A DNA stretch of 64,000 nt, taken from NCBI GenBank assembly GCA_037349105.1, contig JAYJMM010000120.1, positions 4,468,001 to 4,532,000 of the forward strand. Reading direction: 5' to 3'. A model generated the notes under the pieces. It searched no databases. It saw nothing but the letters and a program-made list of their open reading frames with translations, and was not told the origin of the DNA. Position numbers and translations under genes: made by a program. Positions 12,101 through 27,100 of this stretch are shown here, one piece after another (positions within the stretch are counted from its first letter, which is position 1; every line of letters starts with the position of its first letter). The DNA is from Limnomonas spitsbergensis. Its lineage: Eukaryota > Chlorophyta > Chlorophyceae > Chlamydomonadales.

Positions 12101-15100
12101 TATCTCCCCTTGTATCCCCCCTTGTATCCCCCCTTGTATCCCCCCTTGTATCCCCCCTTGTATCCCCCCTTGTATCCCCCCTTGTATCTCCCCTTGTATC
12201 CCCCCTTGTATCCCCCCTTGTATCCCCCCTTGTATCTCCCCTTGTATCCCCCCTTGTATCCCCCCTTGTATCCCCCCTTGCATCCCCCCTTGCATCTCCC
12301 CTTGTATCCCCCCTTGTATCCCCCCTTGTATCTCCCCTTGTATCTCCCCTTGTATCTCCCCTTGTATCCCCCCTTGTATCCCCCCTTGTATCTGTGCCCA
12401 TCCTGTTCCGATCCCACTGGCTGCCAGCCTGCTCCGATTCCTCCCTCTGGAGGCAGTGGTTTCGCTTTCGTGACTCAGCTACATGTCAGCTTCAGTCCGG
12501 CCTCTGGCTGGACACCCTATTTGTGGCCAGCCATGCTGCTTTAGCCACAAGTTGTCGTCCTGTCCAGATTCGGTCCCATTCGGGCATATGTCAGCAGCGG
12601 AGCTGCCTGCCGAAGGTGCACTCATAGCGGAAAAAAGAACCACTGCCTGAGGGTGCCCTAGCTTACACTTTTGCCTCTCCTTCGCTGCCTGCCCCTGACC
12701 TAGGTGTCCATCCTGCTCCTGTCCCACTGGCTGCGCGCCTGCTTCGACCTTGACAGCTCAGACTCGCTCCGGGTGCTCACCCGCCAGCTGGCGCTCTTCC
12801 CCGCCACCCGGGCCTGGGTGGAGGGTGCCTACCACTTCGCCGAGGACTGCAGCCAGCGCGGGGGCGCCGCCGCCGCCTGCGTGTGGGAGCGGACGGACCT
12901 GCTGACGGCCAAGGTGCTGCAGGCCGTGGTGGCCAAGGGTGGGGCCGGAGTACTCACCAGGCTGGTGGGCGAGGACGAGGTCAGGAGGACGACGGGAGGC
13001 GGAGGGGGAGGAGGGGGAGGGCAGCCGCCGCGGCGGTCGCTGTTTGTTCGCCCCAGCCTGATTGAGGTGAGGGAGACGTGTCGATCATGGTTGTAATGAT
13101 TTGCATCTGAGTCCTGCTTGACTTGAACATAGTAAGCTAGTCTTCCTTGGAATGACTTGCATGTAAGTCCTGGGCTGGAGGCCGGTGTGAGGCACGGGGA
13201 CCAGAGCGTCTCCAGGGGCGTGGGGCTGCAGGCTGAGGCTGCCCATGTGATAGGGTGCCTGAGGAATCGAATAGGGCCTCACTAGCTGTGAGCCGTGGAA
13301 ATTCGTACCTTGCATTCGCCAACGCGGCGCAGCTGCATCAAGGAGGATGATATGGCACATGCATACATAAGTGTGATCGCAAGTGTGGCCGTTAGTGTGG
13401 ACGTGCTTTGCTGGTGTGCTGGCATGACCGGATAGCGAAGACGTGTTCCTGCTCAATACACAGGACTGCTGTCAAAAGTGATGTCCTTGATGTCTTTATT
13501 GGAGATTCAAAAGGCATCACACTTATTAAGACCCTCACCATCCCTACGCCCCCCACCCTCCTGCTCCACCTCATTCTTCCTCACTTCACCTCACTCGCCT
13601 TCAACCCCTCCACTCCACCTCACTCTTCCTCACTCCAATTCACCCCCACCCCTCTCACTCTACCTCAATCCCCCTCTCACTCTACGTCACCCCCTGCATC
13701 TCACTCTACATCACTCCAAACTTCAACCCCACAGCACTCCATCCCACCCTTTCCCACAGGTCGACAACCAGCGCAACCGTAACCTCACTCCATCCCACTC
13801 TTTTACACAGGTCCACACCCAGCGCAACCGTGACCTTACCGCCAGCACCTGCACCGTGTCCGAGCTGCTGAGGTGGCGACACGCGGCCTGCCTGCAGATG
13901 TTAGCCACGGCCAACGCCTGCGCCGGCGTGCTGGCCGTCAAGTGCTCCGCGTTTGCACGGGCGGCACTGGTGTCCTGCGGCGGGGTGATGGTGGGGAGCC
14001 TGCTCCTGGTGCATCGAGCAGAGGTGGAGGCGCTGGATTCGGGTGGGTGCTGCCAGGGGGGCGTATTTTGTCCCTTTTGTCCCATTTTCTCTCCTTTCAT
14101 GAGGCACGGGTTATGAAGCATGGAGTACTGGAGCAAGGACGGGTGAGTGGCTAGCCGCTTTGTGAGTGAGGGATGATGTTCCCGAGGCTTATAGTGGGGC
14201 CACGCCCAATCCCCCCCCCCTGGTCGGCCATTATGGGCCATGCTTCCGCAAGTGCATTTTTCTGATCGATCCGTTGTGAATGTTTTGAGCCCTGGCGACC
14301 TGCCTCTTCCCTCCCCTCCCTGCTCAGTGGTCGATTCGTCTGTCCCCGTGCGCCACCAGCCGGGTCAGGAGCCAAGCCACCCAGTGGACCTGGACCTGGT
14401 CACTGCTCTGTCCTGCGAGAAGCACGCTAGCCCGGCAGCCCTCATCACACATGTAAGGCGCAACCTAGCCCGGCAGGCCACGTGTGAGATGCCCGTACAC
14501 ACGCCGTGTTCATTCATTGATTCCCGCCCTGACCTCCCTGCTGGATATGTTTGTGGGAGTATCATCCATGATGGCTGGATATGTCTTGGGTGCCATCTCT
14601 GTCTGCTGGATATATTTGTGGGAGTTCCATGTTCATACCCTGTTCCCCGCTCTCACCCTGTCCGGCTGGCGACACCTCCTCTCAGTGGTTGCGCAGTGTG
14701 GCCTCGCACGTAAACCCTACGGAGCTGGCCGTGAACCCTGCGGTGGAGCCCGAGCACTGGCTGGTGCGCGTTATGTCCATGCTGGTGGCGACGGTGGCTG
14801 CGGTGCCAGGGGGGCGGCCTGAAACAGCCAGATTCGACCGAGTGGTGCTCAAAGTGAGTGCTGGACCTGTCGGGTTGCTGTTGTTGAAGTTTGCGCAGCT
14901 TTTACAGTCCGACGAGGCTTCACATTTCATGCATGGGACTCGTGCCTGTAAAGCAGTACAGGCACTAAATACGCTAGGACAGGGAGCGAAAACCAGTGAC
15001 CCCCCTGGACAAGCAACCAACACACAACCACCGAGCAGTCGTGTGGGAATGAACCCCATAGTGCAGAAGATTAGCCCCAGCCGTGGGAGAGGTGGTCCAA

Positions 15101-18100
15101 CTTGTTGAGGGTTAGTCTCTTGAGGGGCTGGGGATCCGGTCTAAATGTCCTGCTCTGTTGGTGTTTGGAGGGTGAAGACTTCTTTCCTTTCTTTTCTCCC
15201 GTGCCTTCTCTCTTGAGTTCCCTAGCAGAACCTTTTTTATTGATTGGAGGGTGAAGACTCCTTTCCTTTCTTTTCTCCCTTGCCTTCTCTCTTGAGTTCC
15301 CTAGCAGACCCTTTGTTGTTGTTTTGGAGGGTGAAGACTCCTTTCCTTTATTTTATATTATTTATTGAGTTTCCTGGCAGACTTTTTGCTTGCCGACGTT
15401 GCCGAGCTTTGTGTTTGAGCAGGGCCCAGACGTGTAACGTCATGAACCTGTCGGGTTGCCTCGGGAGCTGTGAGAGAGGGTGGGTGTAGCGGTATGAGGT
15501 ATTCTTTAGCAAAACATTTCCCCCCAGAGCATTTTGCAAAGCTTTCCCCCCCGTTTCCCCCCCTTTAAAATGCATTTTCTCCTTTGCAATGCATTTCTCC
15601 CCTTTTAAATGCATTTCCCCCCTTTGAAATGCATTTTTCTCTTGAGCACAGACAAGGAAACGCGCTTCAGATTGTGAGGTCTGCTTAGAACGCCGGGTCC
15701 CATGTTCCTGCCCCCTCATATAGGAGGATGGCATGGCTGCACCATGACCCAGGCTGTGCATGGTAGCTGGAATTGAGCCTAGTCATCCTATCAGCCCCAC
15801 ACGGCCGAGCGTTCAGCAGGGCCCAGTGGGTATGCACCGCTCTTCACCTTCTATCGATCCTACCCCCTTGTGCAGGCGATGACGAGTTATGTTCTGAGTG
15901 ATTTGACTTCGATGAGCTCTGCGGACGCCGTCCGAGCGAACATCAACGGGAGGCAGCAGGTGCTCGCGCTCACGCTGGACCTCTTTCCTCAGCTGCTCAT
16001 CGCCCGCGTGGGCAAGAGGTGCGCCTGCTACCCTAGTATCTGAGATACAAGTCACTAGCCAGAACATGGCGTTGGGGTGATTTTTGTTTGGCTTGGGTTT
16101 GCTGTACGTGGTCGGGCTTTTCAAATCTGGCCCTCGCAAGCCCATGCAAGACGAATGAAACGGCGAGCTGGTTCAATATTCCAAAGTTGTTTGGCCAAGA
16201 GGTGCGCCTGGGTGATGGGTGGGGGCGCTGGCTACTAGGATGAGGGTTCCAGTACGCCGGCCACCAGGTTGAGGGCTTAGGGTTCATTATCAAGAGTGTC
16301 GGTGCGCTGGCCGCCAGGTTTAGGGTGAAGGGTTTGCGTGTGCCGTCCACCAGCAATTTTCAGAGTGCTATACCACAATTCTTGGTAAAAAGCGGGTTTC
16401 GGGTTCGGCTCGGCGTGGTTAATCCGGCGGCGGGGTGATGACAGTTGTGATCTCCCCTGCTTCTTGTTGAAGTCCGTCCTCCGCAGGCGCCCCGTCGAGC
16501 TGCTTTGCTTTTGCTTAATTAGATGTTTCGAAGAGTCCTGACTGCACTCTCATTCTGAACAGCGCGTGCGCCGTGCTGGCGGGAGATTGAGGGCAAGCAA
16601 TGGGTAAAAAACCAGGGGTACTTGAAATTATATGGGTTTTTTAGTTAGTTTGTTTGTTTTTTTGTGCACGGAACTATTGGTTCTTACGGGGGATAAAACA
16701 TCAAAGAAGCAAATCAGACTAACACTACGGTAAAATCCGGGTTAAGCCGATTCCTTCAGAAAATCACTGCCGCTCACCCGGTTTGGGGTGAAGTGTTAGA
16801 AGATTTGGGTACACCGGCCAGCAGGTTGAGGGTTTAAGGTTTCATGGTGGCTGCCACTGCCACTGCCAGAGTTTGCCACAAGGCGAGGTGCACACATGAT
16901 GGCATATGACAGCTCTTTCAGGAATGTCTTGGATAGCCTGATTGTGAATGCCAACTTTACCGTGCGTCCAAAATGTCGGAGCCTGACAAGTTGTTTGAAT
17001 GAATTTTTAGACCCGCCGCTTAGTATGTGTCGGGCCGCTTCCCCTTCTGCCCAAGATGTCGGAGCATGACAGCTTAAGAAAGAGGATCTAGACCAGTCTG
17101 ACTGTGCCTGGCTGATCCAGAGGATCTAGAGGATCTAGAGGACCCAGAAGATCTAGACGCTGGTTGACTATGCCTGGCTGATCCAGAGGATCTAGAGGAT
17201 CTAGAGCACCCAGAGGATCTAGACCAGCCTGGCTGTGCCTGGCTGATCCAGAGGATCTAGAGGATCTAGAGGACCCAGAAGATCTAGACCAGTCTGACTG
17301 TGCCTGGCTGATCCAGAGGATCTAGAGGATCTAGAGGACCCAGAAGATCTAGACGCTGGTTGACTATGCCTGGCTGATCCAGAGGATCTAGAGGATCTAG
17401 AGCACCCAGAGGATCTAGACCAGCCTGACTGTGCCTGGCTGATCCAGAGGAACTAGAGGATCCAGAGGATCTAGACCAGTCTGATTGTGCCTGGCTGATC
17501 CTGAGGAACTAGAGGATCTAGACCCTGGCTAACTGTGACAGCTTTTGAAAGACGGCCTCCCCCCTGACTGACTGTGTCTGCTCGCCTCCCCGCTCGCCCT
17601 CGCTCTTAAAATTCTGCGGACTCCCGACTCGCTGCCTATCTCCCTCACACGCCTCATACACGCAGCCACTCCCCCTCGCACTGTGACGTGCTTGTGGCCC
17701 TCAACCTCCTGGCCTGGATGGAGCAGCTGTTTGAGAGCCCGGTGATGCAGGGTGTGGAGGCGCTGGGCAGGTGAGGGCGCTCGGGAGTGATACGTTCTGA
17801 GTCTACGAGACCACCTAGTCCGTGATCTGGTGGCCGCCAAACACAGAATGGTCTTCCCTTGAGTTCCTTTTCTTTCCTCCCAACGGGACAGTTGGGAGCC
17901 CACGCGGCCAAGCCTTTGTTTAGCAGGGCCCAGAGGTGTGATGTCATTGGCTTATCCTTGACTGGCCTTCACACAGGCCCAAGCGGTATGGCAAGAGGGC
18001 CTCCGGCTAGAGGCCAGGATGTAGCTGAACAGTGTATAAAATGTGCTTCAAAACAAGTGCATCGGTGTTCGGTGCCAAGCTACTGGGGGCCCGAAGCTTT

Positions 18101-21100
18101 GATGATGATGATGATGGTGATGATAATGGTGATGATGGTGATGTGCCTCCCTCCAACCAAGCTGAGGGCATGTGACCTCGTCCTCTCCTCCCAGGTTCCT
18201 CCCCCGCATCATCATCTCGAGCCTCGAAGGCGTCACCAAGCAGGTCGCCCGCAACCTCTCTGCCTGGAACCCACAGACGCAGCAGGCACAGCAGCAGACG
18301 CAGCAGCCGACACAGACGCAGACACAGACGCAGCTCACGCAAGAGCAGCAGCAACAACAGGCGCAGAAACAACAACAGCAGCAGGCGCAACAACAGCAAC
18401 ATCAGCAACAACAGATGCAGCAGCAGCAGATGCAAGCACCCTTTCAATCCACCAGACTATTTCCCGTCAGCCACACATCACCTGGTCAGGCCACTCATAA
18501 CGGTGTGGCCCGCGTACACTCTGCCGTGCATCGCCTGTGGACCCGCCTGGTCGTGCCCTTGTCGGCGGCCCAGCTGCTGCCAGCTGCTGATGCTGCAGAG
18601 GCACTGCCGCAAGGCCTGAGGAGAATCGAGTAGGTCCTGCAGGATCCATTGTCCACATTGGCTTAAGCCTAAACCCTAAATCCTAATCCCTAAACTATGT
18701 CCTGCAGGATGCGCTTTTCACAACTCACTTTGACTAAAGCCAAAACTCATCACGTTTGCTAAGCCCTTGAACCCACCCGGCATATTGTACAAATGGTTTC
18801 AGAGCCATGATGGCCACTGACTGTGCTACTCGGATGAAAAGATGTTTGAGAGCTGCACTTGCAGATACTTATCCCTGTGTGCATATGCTACACCGGCCAT
18901 CCCGGCTGCAGGCTGCATATTAGCTGAAATGTAGCTGTGTGGTACGGTAGCCAAAATGTAGCTGAACTACCCTACAATAAACGTTGGCAATACCCCCGTC
19001 TTTTATTCAAGACATGAAACCATAAATAGCTCAATAGTCGCTGCATATTTAGCTGCATATTTAGCTGCATATTTAGCTGCATATTTAGCTAGCATATTTA
19101 GCTGCATATTTAGCTGCATATTTAGCTGCACATTTAGCTGCATATTTAGCTGCATATTTAGCTGCATATTTAGCTGCACATGTAGCTGCATATTTAGCTG
19201 CATATTTAGCTGCACATTTAGCTGCATATTTAGCTGCACATTTAGCTGCACATTTAGCTGCATATTTAGCTAGCACATTTAGCTGCATATTTAGCTGCAC
19301 ATTTAGCTGCATATTTAGCTGCATATTTAGCTGCATATTTAGCTGCATATTTAGCTGCATATTTAGCTGCATATTTAGCTGCATATTTAGCTGCATATTT
19401 AGCTGCATATTTAGCTGCATATTTAGCTGCATATTTAGCTGCATATTTAGCTGCATATTTAGCTGCACATGTAGCTGCACATGTAGCTGCATATTTAGCT
19501 GCATATTTAGCTGCATATTTAGCTGCATATTTAGCTAGCATATTTAGCTGCATATTTAGCTGCATATTTAGCTGCACATTTAGCTGCATATTTAGCTGCA
19601 TATTTAGCTGCATATTTAGCTGCACATTTAGCTGCATATTTAGCTGCATATTTAGCTGCATATTTAGCTGCATATTTAGCTGCATATTTAGCTGCATATT
19701 TAGCTGCATATTTAGCTGCATATTTAGCTGCATATTTAGCTGCACATTTAGCTGCATATTTAGCTGCACATTTAGCTGCACATTTAGCTGCACATTTAGC
19801 TGCATATTTAGCTAGCACATTTAGCTGCATATTTAGCTGCACATTTAGCTGCATATTTAGCTGCATATTTAGCTGCATATTTAGCTGCATATTTAGCTGC
19901 ATATTTAGCTGCATATTTAGCTGCATATTTAGCTGCATATTTAGCTGCATATTTAGCTGCATATTTAGCTGCATATTTAGCTGCATATTTAGCTGCATAT
20001 TTAGCTGCACATTTAGCTGCATATTTAGCTGCACATTTAGCTGCACATTTAGCTGCACATTTAGCTGCATATTTAGCTAGCACATTTAGCTGCATATTTA
20101 GCTGCACATTTAGCTGCACATTTAGCTGCATATTTAGCTGCATATTTAGCTGCATATTTAGCTGCATATTTAGCTGCATATTTAGCTGCATATTTAGCTG
20201 CATATTTAGCTGCACATTTAGCTGCATATTTAGCTGCATATTTAGCTGCATATTTAGCTGCATATTTAGCTGCATATTTAGCTGCATATTTAGCTGCATA
20301 TTTAGCTGCATATTTAGCTGCATATTTAGCTGCACATTTAGCTGCATATTTAGCTGCACATTTAGCTGCACATTTAGCTGCACATTTAGCTGCATATTTA
20401 GCTAGCACATTTAGCTGCATATTTAGCTGCACATTTAGCTGCATATTTAGCTGCATATTTAGCTGCATATTTAGCTGCATATTTAGCTGCATATTTAGCT
20501 GCATATTTAGCTGCATATTTAGCTGCATATTTAGCTGCATATTTAGCTGCATATTTAGCTGCATATTTAGCTGCATATTTAGCTGCATATTTAGCTGCAC
20601 ATTTAGCTGCATATTTAGCTGCACATTTAGCTGCACATTTAGCTGCACATTTAGCTGCATATTTAGCTAGCACATTTAGCTGCATATTTAGCTGCACATT
20701 TAGCTGCACATTTAGCTGCATATTTAGCTGCATATTTAGCTGCATATTTAGCTGCATATTTAGCTGCATATTTAGCTGCATATTTAGCTGCATATTTAGC
20801 TGCATATTTAGCTGCATATTTAGCTGCATATTTAGCTGCATATTTAGCTGCATATTTAGCTGCATATTTAGCTGCATATTTAGCTGCATATTTAGCTGCA
20901 TATTTAGCTGCATATTTAGCTGCATATTTAGCTGCATATTTAGCTGCATATTTAGCTGCATATTTAGCTGCATATTTAGCTGCATATTTAGCTGCACATT
21001 TAGCTGCATATTTAGCTGCATATTTAGCTGCATATTTAGCTGCATATTTAGCTGCATATTTAGCTGCATATTTAGCTGCATATTTAGCTGCATATTTAGC

Positions 21101-24100
21101 TGCATATTTAGCTGCATATTTAGCTGCATATTTAGCTGCATATTTAGCTGCATATTTAGCTGCATATTTAGCTGCATATTTAGCTGCATATTTAGCTGCA
21201 TATTTAGCTGCATATTTAGCTGCATATTTAGCTGCATATTTAGCTGCATATTTAGCTGCACATTTAGCTGCATATTTAGCTGCATATTTAGCTGCATATT
21301 TAGCTGCATATTTAGCTGCATATTTAGCTGCATATTTAGCTGCATATTTAGCTGCATATTTAGCTGCACATTTAGCTGCATATTTAGCTGCACATTTAGC
21401 TGCACATTTAGCTGCACATTTAGCTGCATATTTAGCTAGCACATTTAGCTGCATATTTAGCTGCACATTTAGCTGCACATTTAGCTGCATATTTAGCTGC
21501 ATATTTAGCTGCATATTTAGCTGCATATTTAGCTGCATATTTAGCTAGCATATTTAGCTGCATATTTAGCTGCATATTTAGCTGCATATTTAGCTGCATA
21601 TTTAGCTGCATATTTAGCTGCATATTTAGCTGCATATTTAGCTGCATATTTAGCTGCATATTTAGCTGCACATTTAGCTGCATATTTAGCTGCACATTTA
21701 GCTGCACATTTAGCTGCACATTTAGCTGCATATTTAGCTAGCACATTTAGCTGCATATTTAGCTGCACATTTAGCTGCACATTTAGCTGCATATTTAGCT
21801 GCATATTTAGCTGCATATTTAGCTGCATATTTAGCTGCATATTTAGCTGCATATTTAGCTGCATATTTAGCTGCATATTTAGCTGCATATTTAGCTAGCA
21901 TATTTAGCTGCATATTTAGCTGCATATTTAGCTGCATATTTAGCTGCATATTTAGCTGCATATTTAGCTGCATATTTAGCTGCATATTTAGCTGCATATT
22001 TAGCTGCATATTTAGCTGCATATTTAGCTAGCATATTTAGCTGCATATTTAGCTGCATATTTAGCTGCACATTTAGCTGCATATTTAGCTGCATATTTAG
22101 CTGCATATTTAGCTGCATATTTAGCTGCATATTTAGCTGCATATTTAGCTGCACATTTAGCTGCATATTTAGCTGCACATTTAGCTGCACATTTAGCTGC
22201 ACATTTAGCTGCATATTTAGCTAGCACATTTAGCTGCATATTTAGCTGCACATTTAGCTGCACATTTAGCTGCATATTTAGCTGCATATTTAGCTGCATA
22301 TTTAGCTGCATATTTAGCTGCATATTTAGCTGCATATTTAGCTGCATATTTAGCTGCATATTTAGCTGCATATTTAGCTGCATATTTAGCTGCATATTTA
22401 GCTGCATATTTAGCTGCATATTTAGCTGCATATTTAGCTGCATATTTAGCTGCATATTTAGCTGCATATTTAGCTGCATATTTAGCTGCATATTTAGCTG
22501 CATATTTAGCTGCATATTTAGCTGCATATTTAGCTGCATATTTAGCTGCATATTTAGCTGCATATTTAGCTGCACATTTAGCTGCATATTTAGCTGCATA
22601 TTTAGCTGCACATTTAGCTGCATATTTAGCTGCATATTTAGCTGCATATTTAGCTGCACATTTAGCTGCATATTTAGCTGCACATTTAGCTGCATATTTA
22701 GCTGCATATTTAGCTGCATATTTAGCTGCATATTTAGCTGCACATTTAGCTGCATATTTAGCTGCATATTTAGCTGCACATTTAGCTGCATATTTAGCTG
22801 CATATTTAGCTGCATATTTAGCTGCACATTTAGCTGCATATTTAGCTGCACATTTAGCTGCATATTTAGCTGCATATTTAGCTGCATATTTAGCTGCATA
22901 TTTAGCTGCATATTTAGCTGCATATTTAGCTGCATATTTAGCTGCATATTTAGCTGCATATTTAGCTGCATATTTAGCTGCATATTTAGCTGCATATTTA
23001 GCTGCATATTTAGCTGCATATTTAGCTGCATATTTAGCTGCATATTTAGCTGCATATTTAGCTGCATATTTAGCTGCATATTTAGCTGCATATTTAGCTG
23101 CATATTTAGCTGCACATTTAGCTGCATATTTAGCTGCATATTTAGCTGCATATTTAGCTGCACATTTAGCTGCACATTTAGCTGCATATTTAGCTGCATA
23201 TTTAGCTGCACATTTAGCTGCATATTTAGCTGCATATTTAGCTGCATATTTAGCTGCACATTTAGCTGCACATTTAGCTGCACATTTAGCTGCATATTTA
23301 GCTGCATATTTAGCTGCACATTTAGCTGCATATTTAGCTGCATATTTAGCTGCATATTTAGCTGCACATTTAGCTGCACATTTAGCTGCACATTTAGCTG
23401 CATATTTAGCTGCATATTTAGCTGCATATTTAGCTGCATATTTAGCTGCATATTTAGCTGCATATTTAGCTGCATATTTAGCTGCACATTTAGCTGCACA
23501 TTTAGCTGCATATTTAGCTGCATATTTAGCTGCATATTTAGCTGCATATTTAGCTGCATATTTAGCTGCATATTTAGCTGCATATTTAGCTGCATATTTA
23601 GCTGCATATTTAGCTGCATATTTAGCTGCATATTTAGCTGCATATTTAGCTGCATATTTAGCTGCATATTTAGCTGCATATTTAGCTGCACATTTAGCTG
23701 CATATTTAGCTGCACATTTAGCTGCACATTTAGCTGCATATTTAGCTGCATATTTAGCTGCATATTTAGCTGCATATTTAGCTGCATATTTAGCTGCACA
23801 TTTAGCTGCACATTTAGCTGCATATTTAGCTGCATATTTAGCTGCACATTTAGCTGCATATTTAGCTGCATATTTAGCTGCATATTTAGCTGCACATTTA
23901 GCTGCACATTTAGCTGCACATTTAGCTGCATATTTAGCTGCATATTTAGCTGCATATTTAGCTGCATATTTAGCTGCATATTTAGCTGCATATTTAGCTG
24001 CATATTTAGCTGCACATTTAGCTGCACATTTAGCTGCATATTTAGCTGCATATTTAGCTGCATATTTAGCTGCATATTTAGCTGCATATTTAGCTGCATA

Positions 24101-27100
24101 TTTAGCTGCATATTTAGCTGCATATTTAGCTGCATATTTAGCTGCATATTTAGCTGCATATTTAGCTGCATATTTAGCTGCATATTTAGCTGCATATTTA
24201 GCTGCATATTTAGCTGCACATTTAGCTGCATATTTAGCTGCACATTTAGCTGCACATTTAGCTGCATATTTAGCTGCACATTTAGCTGCACATTTAGCTG
24301 CACATTTAGCTGCACATTTAGCTGCACATTTAGCTGCATATTTAGCTGCATATTTAGCTGCATATTTAGCTGCACATTTAGCTGCATATTTAGCTGCATA
24401 TTTAGCTGCATATTTAGCTGCATATTTAGCTGCACATTTAGCTAGCACATTTAGCTGCATATTTAGCTGCATATTTAGCTGCATATTTAGCTGCATATTT
24501 AGCTGCACATTTAGCTGCATATTTAGCTGCATATTTAGCTGCATATTTAGCTAGCATATTTAGCTGCATATTTAGCTGCACATTTAGCTGCATATTTAGC
24601 TGCATATTTAGCTGCACATTTAGCTGCATATTTAGCTGCATATTTAGCTGCACATTTAGCTGCATATTTAGCTGCACATTTAGCTGCATATTTAGCTGCA
24701 CATTTAGCTGCACATTTAGCTGCATATTTAGCTGCATATTTAGCTGCACATTTAGCTGCATATTTAGCTGCATATTTAGCTGCATATTTAGCTGCACATT
24801 TAGCTGCATATTTAGCTGCATATTTAGCTGCATATTTAGCTGCATATTTAGCTGCACATTTAGCTGCATATTTAGCTGCATATTTAGCTGCATATTTAGC
24901 TGCACATTTAGCTGCATATTTAGCTGCATATTTAGCTGCATATTTAGCTGCATATTTAGCTGCATATTTAGCTGCATATTTAGCTGCATATTTAGCTGCA
25001 TATTTAGCTGCATATTTAGCTGCATATTTAGCTGCATATTTAGCTGCACATTTAGCTGCATATTTAGCTGCATATTTAGCTGCATATTTAGCTGCATATT
25101 TAGCTGCATATTTAGCTGCATATTTAGCTGCATATTTAGCTGCATATTTAGCTGCACATTTAGCTGCACATTTAGCTGCATATTTAGCTGCATATTTAGC
25201 TGCACATTTAGCTGCATATTTAGCTGCATATTTAGCTGCATATTTAGCTGCACATTTAGCTGCATATTTAGCTGCATATTTAGCTGCATATTTAGCTGCA
25301 TATTTAGCTGCACATTTAGCTGCATATTTAGCTGCATATTTAGCTGCATATTTAGCTGCATATTTAGCTGCATATTTAGCTGCATATTTAGCTGCATATT
25401 TAGCTGCATATTTAGCTGCATATTTAGCTGCATATTTAGCTGCATATTTAGCTGCATATTTAGCTGCATATTTAGCTGCATATTTAGCTGCATATTTAGC
25501 TGCATATTTAGCTGCATATTTAGCTGCATATTTAGCTGCACATTTAGCTGCATATTTAGCTGCATATTTAGCTGCATATTTAGCTGCATATTTAGCTGCA
25601 TATTTAGCTGCATATTTAGCTGCATATTTAGCTGCATATTTAGCTGCATATTTAGCTGCACATTTAGCTGCATATTTAGCTGCATATTTAGCTGCATATT
25701 TAGCTGCATATTTAGCTGCATATTTAGCTGCATATTTAGCTGCATATTTAGCTGCATATTTAGCTGCATATTTAGCTGCATATTTAGCTGCATATTTAGC
25801 TGCATATTTAGCTGCACATTTAGCTGCATATTTAGCTGCATATTTAGCTGCATATTTAGCTGCATATTTAGCTGCATATTTAGCTGCATATTTAGCTGCA
25901 TATTTAGCTGCACATTTAGCTGCATATTTAGCTGCATATTTAGCTGCATATTTAGCTGCACATTTAGCTGCATATTTAGCTGCATATTTAGCTGCATATT
26001 TAGCTGCATATTTAGCTGCATATTTAGCTGCATATTTAGCTGCATATTTAGCTGCATATTTAGCTGCATATTTAGCTGCATATTTAGCTGCATATTTAGC
26101 TGCATATTTAGCTGCATATTTAGCTAGCATATTTAGCTGCATATTTAGCTGCATATTTAGCTGCATATTTAGCTGCATATTTAGCTGCATATTTAGCTGC
26201 ATATTTAGCTGCATATTTAGCTGCATATTTAGCTGCATATTTAGCTGCATATTTAGCTGCACATTTAGCTGCATATTTAGCTGCATATTTAGCTGCATAT
26301 TTAGCTGCATATTTAGCTGCATATTTAGCTGCATATTTAGCTGCATATTTAGCTGCATATTTAGCTGCACATTTAGCTGCATATTTAGCTGCATATTTAG
26401 CTGCATATTTAGCTGCATATTTAGCTGCATATTTAGCTGCATATTTAGCTGCACATTTAGCTGCATATTTAGCTGCATATTTAGCTGCATATTTAGCTGC
26501 ATATTTAGCTGCACATTTAGCTGCATATTTAGCTGCATATTTAGCTGCATATTTAGCTGCATATTTAGCTGCATATTTAGCTGCATATTTAGCTGCATAT
26601 TTAGCTGCACATTTAGCTGCATATTTAGCTGCATATTTAGCTGCATATTTAGCTGCATATTTAGCTGCATATTTAGCTGCATATTTAGCTGCATATTTAG
26701 CTGCACATTTAGCTGCATATTTAGCTGCATATTTAGCTGCATATTTAGCTGCACATTTAGCTGCATATTTAGCTGCATATTTAGCTGCATATTTAGCTGC
26801 ATATTTAGCTGCATATTTAGCTGCATATTTAGCTGCATATTTAGCTGCATATTTAGCTGCATATTTAGCTGCATATTTAGCTGCATATTTAGCTGCATAT
26901 TTAGCTGCATATTTAGCTAGCATATTTAGCTGCATATTTAGCTGCATATTTAGCTGCATATTTAGCTGCATATTTAGCTGCATATTTAGCTGCATATTTA
27001 GCTGCATATTTAGCTGCATATTTAGCTGCATATTTAGCTGCATATTTAGCTGCATATTTAGCTGCATATTTAGCTGCATATTTAGCTGCATATTTAGCTG

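Noticed and set aside
11008..12627. Several overlapping open frames of 460-610 residues on both strands (PCIPPCIS, LVSPLVSP, GGIQGEIQ, TRGDTRGD)
   Set aside because: They are six-frame shadows of a stop-free 12-bp repeat inside an intron; only the first part of one frame (10710-10973) is a true exon.
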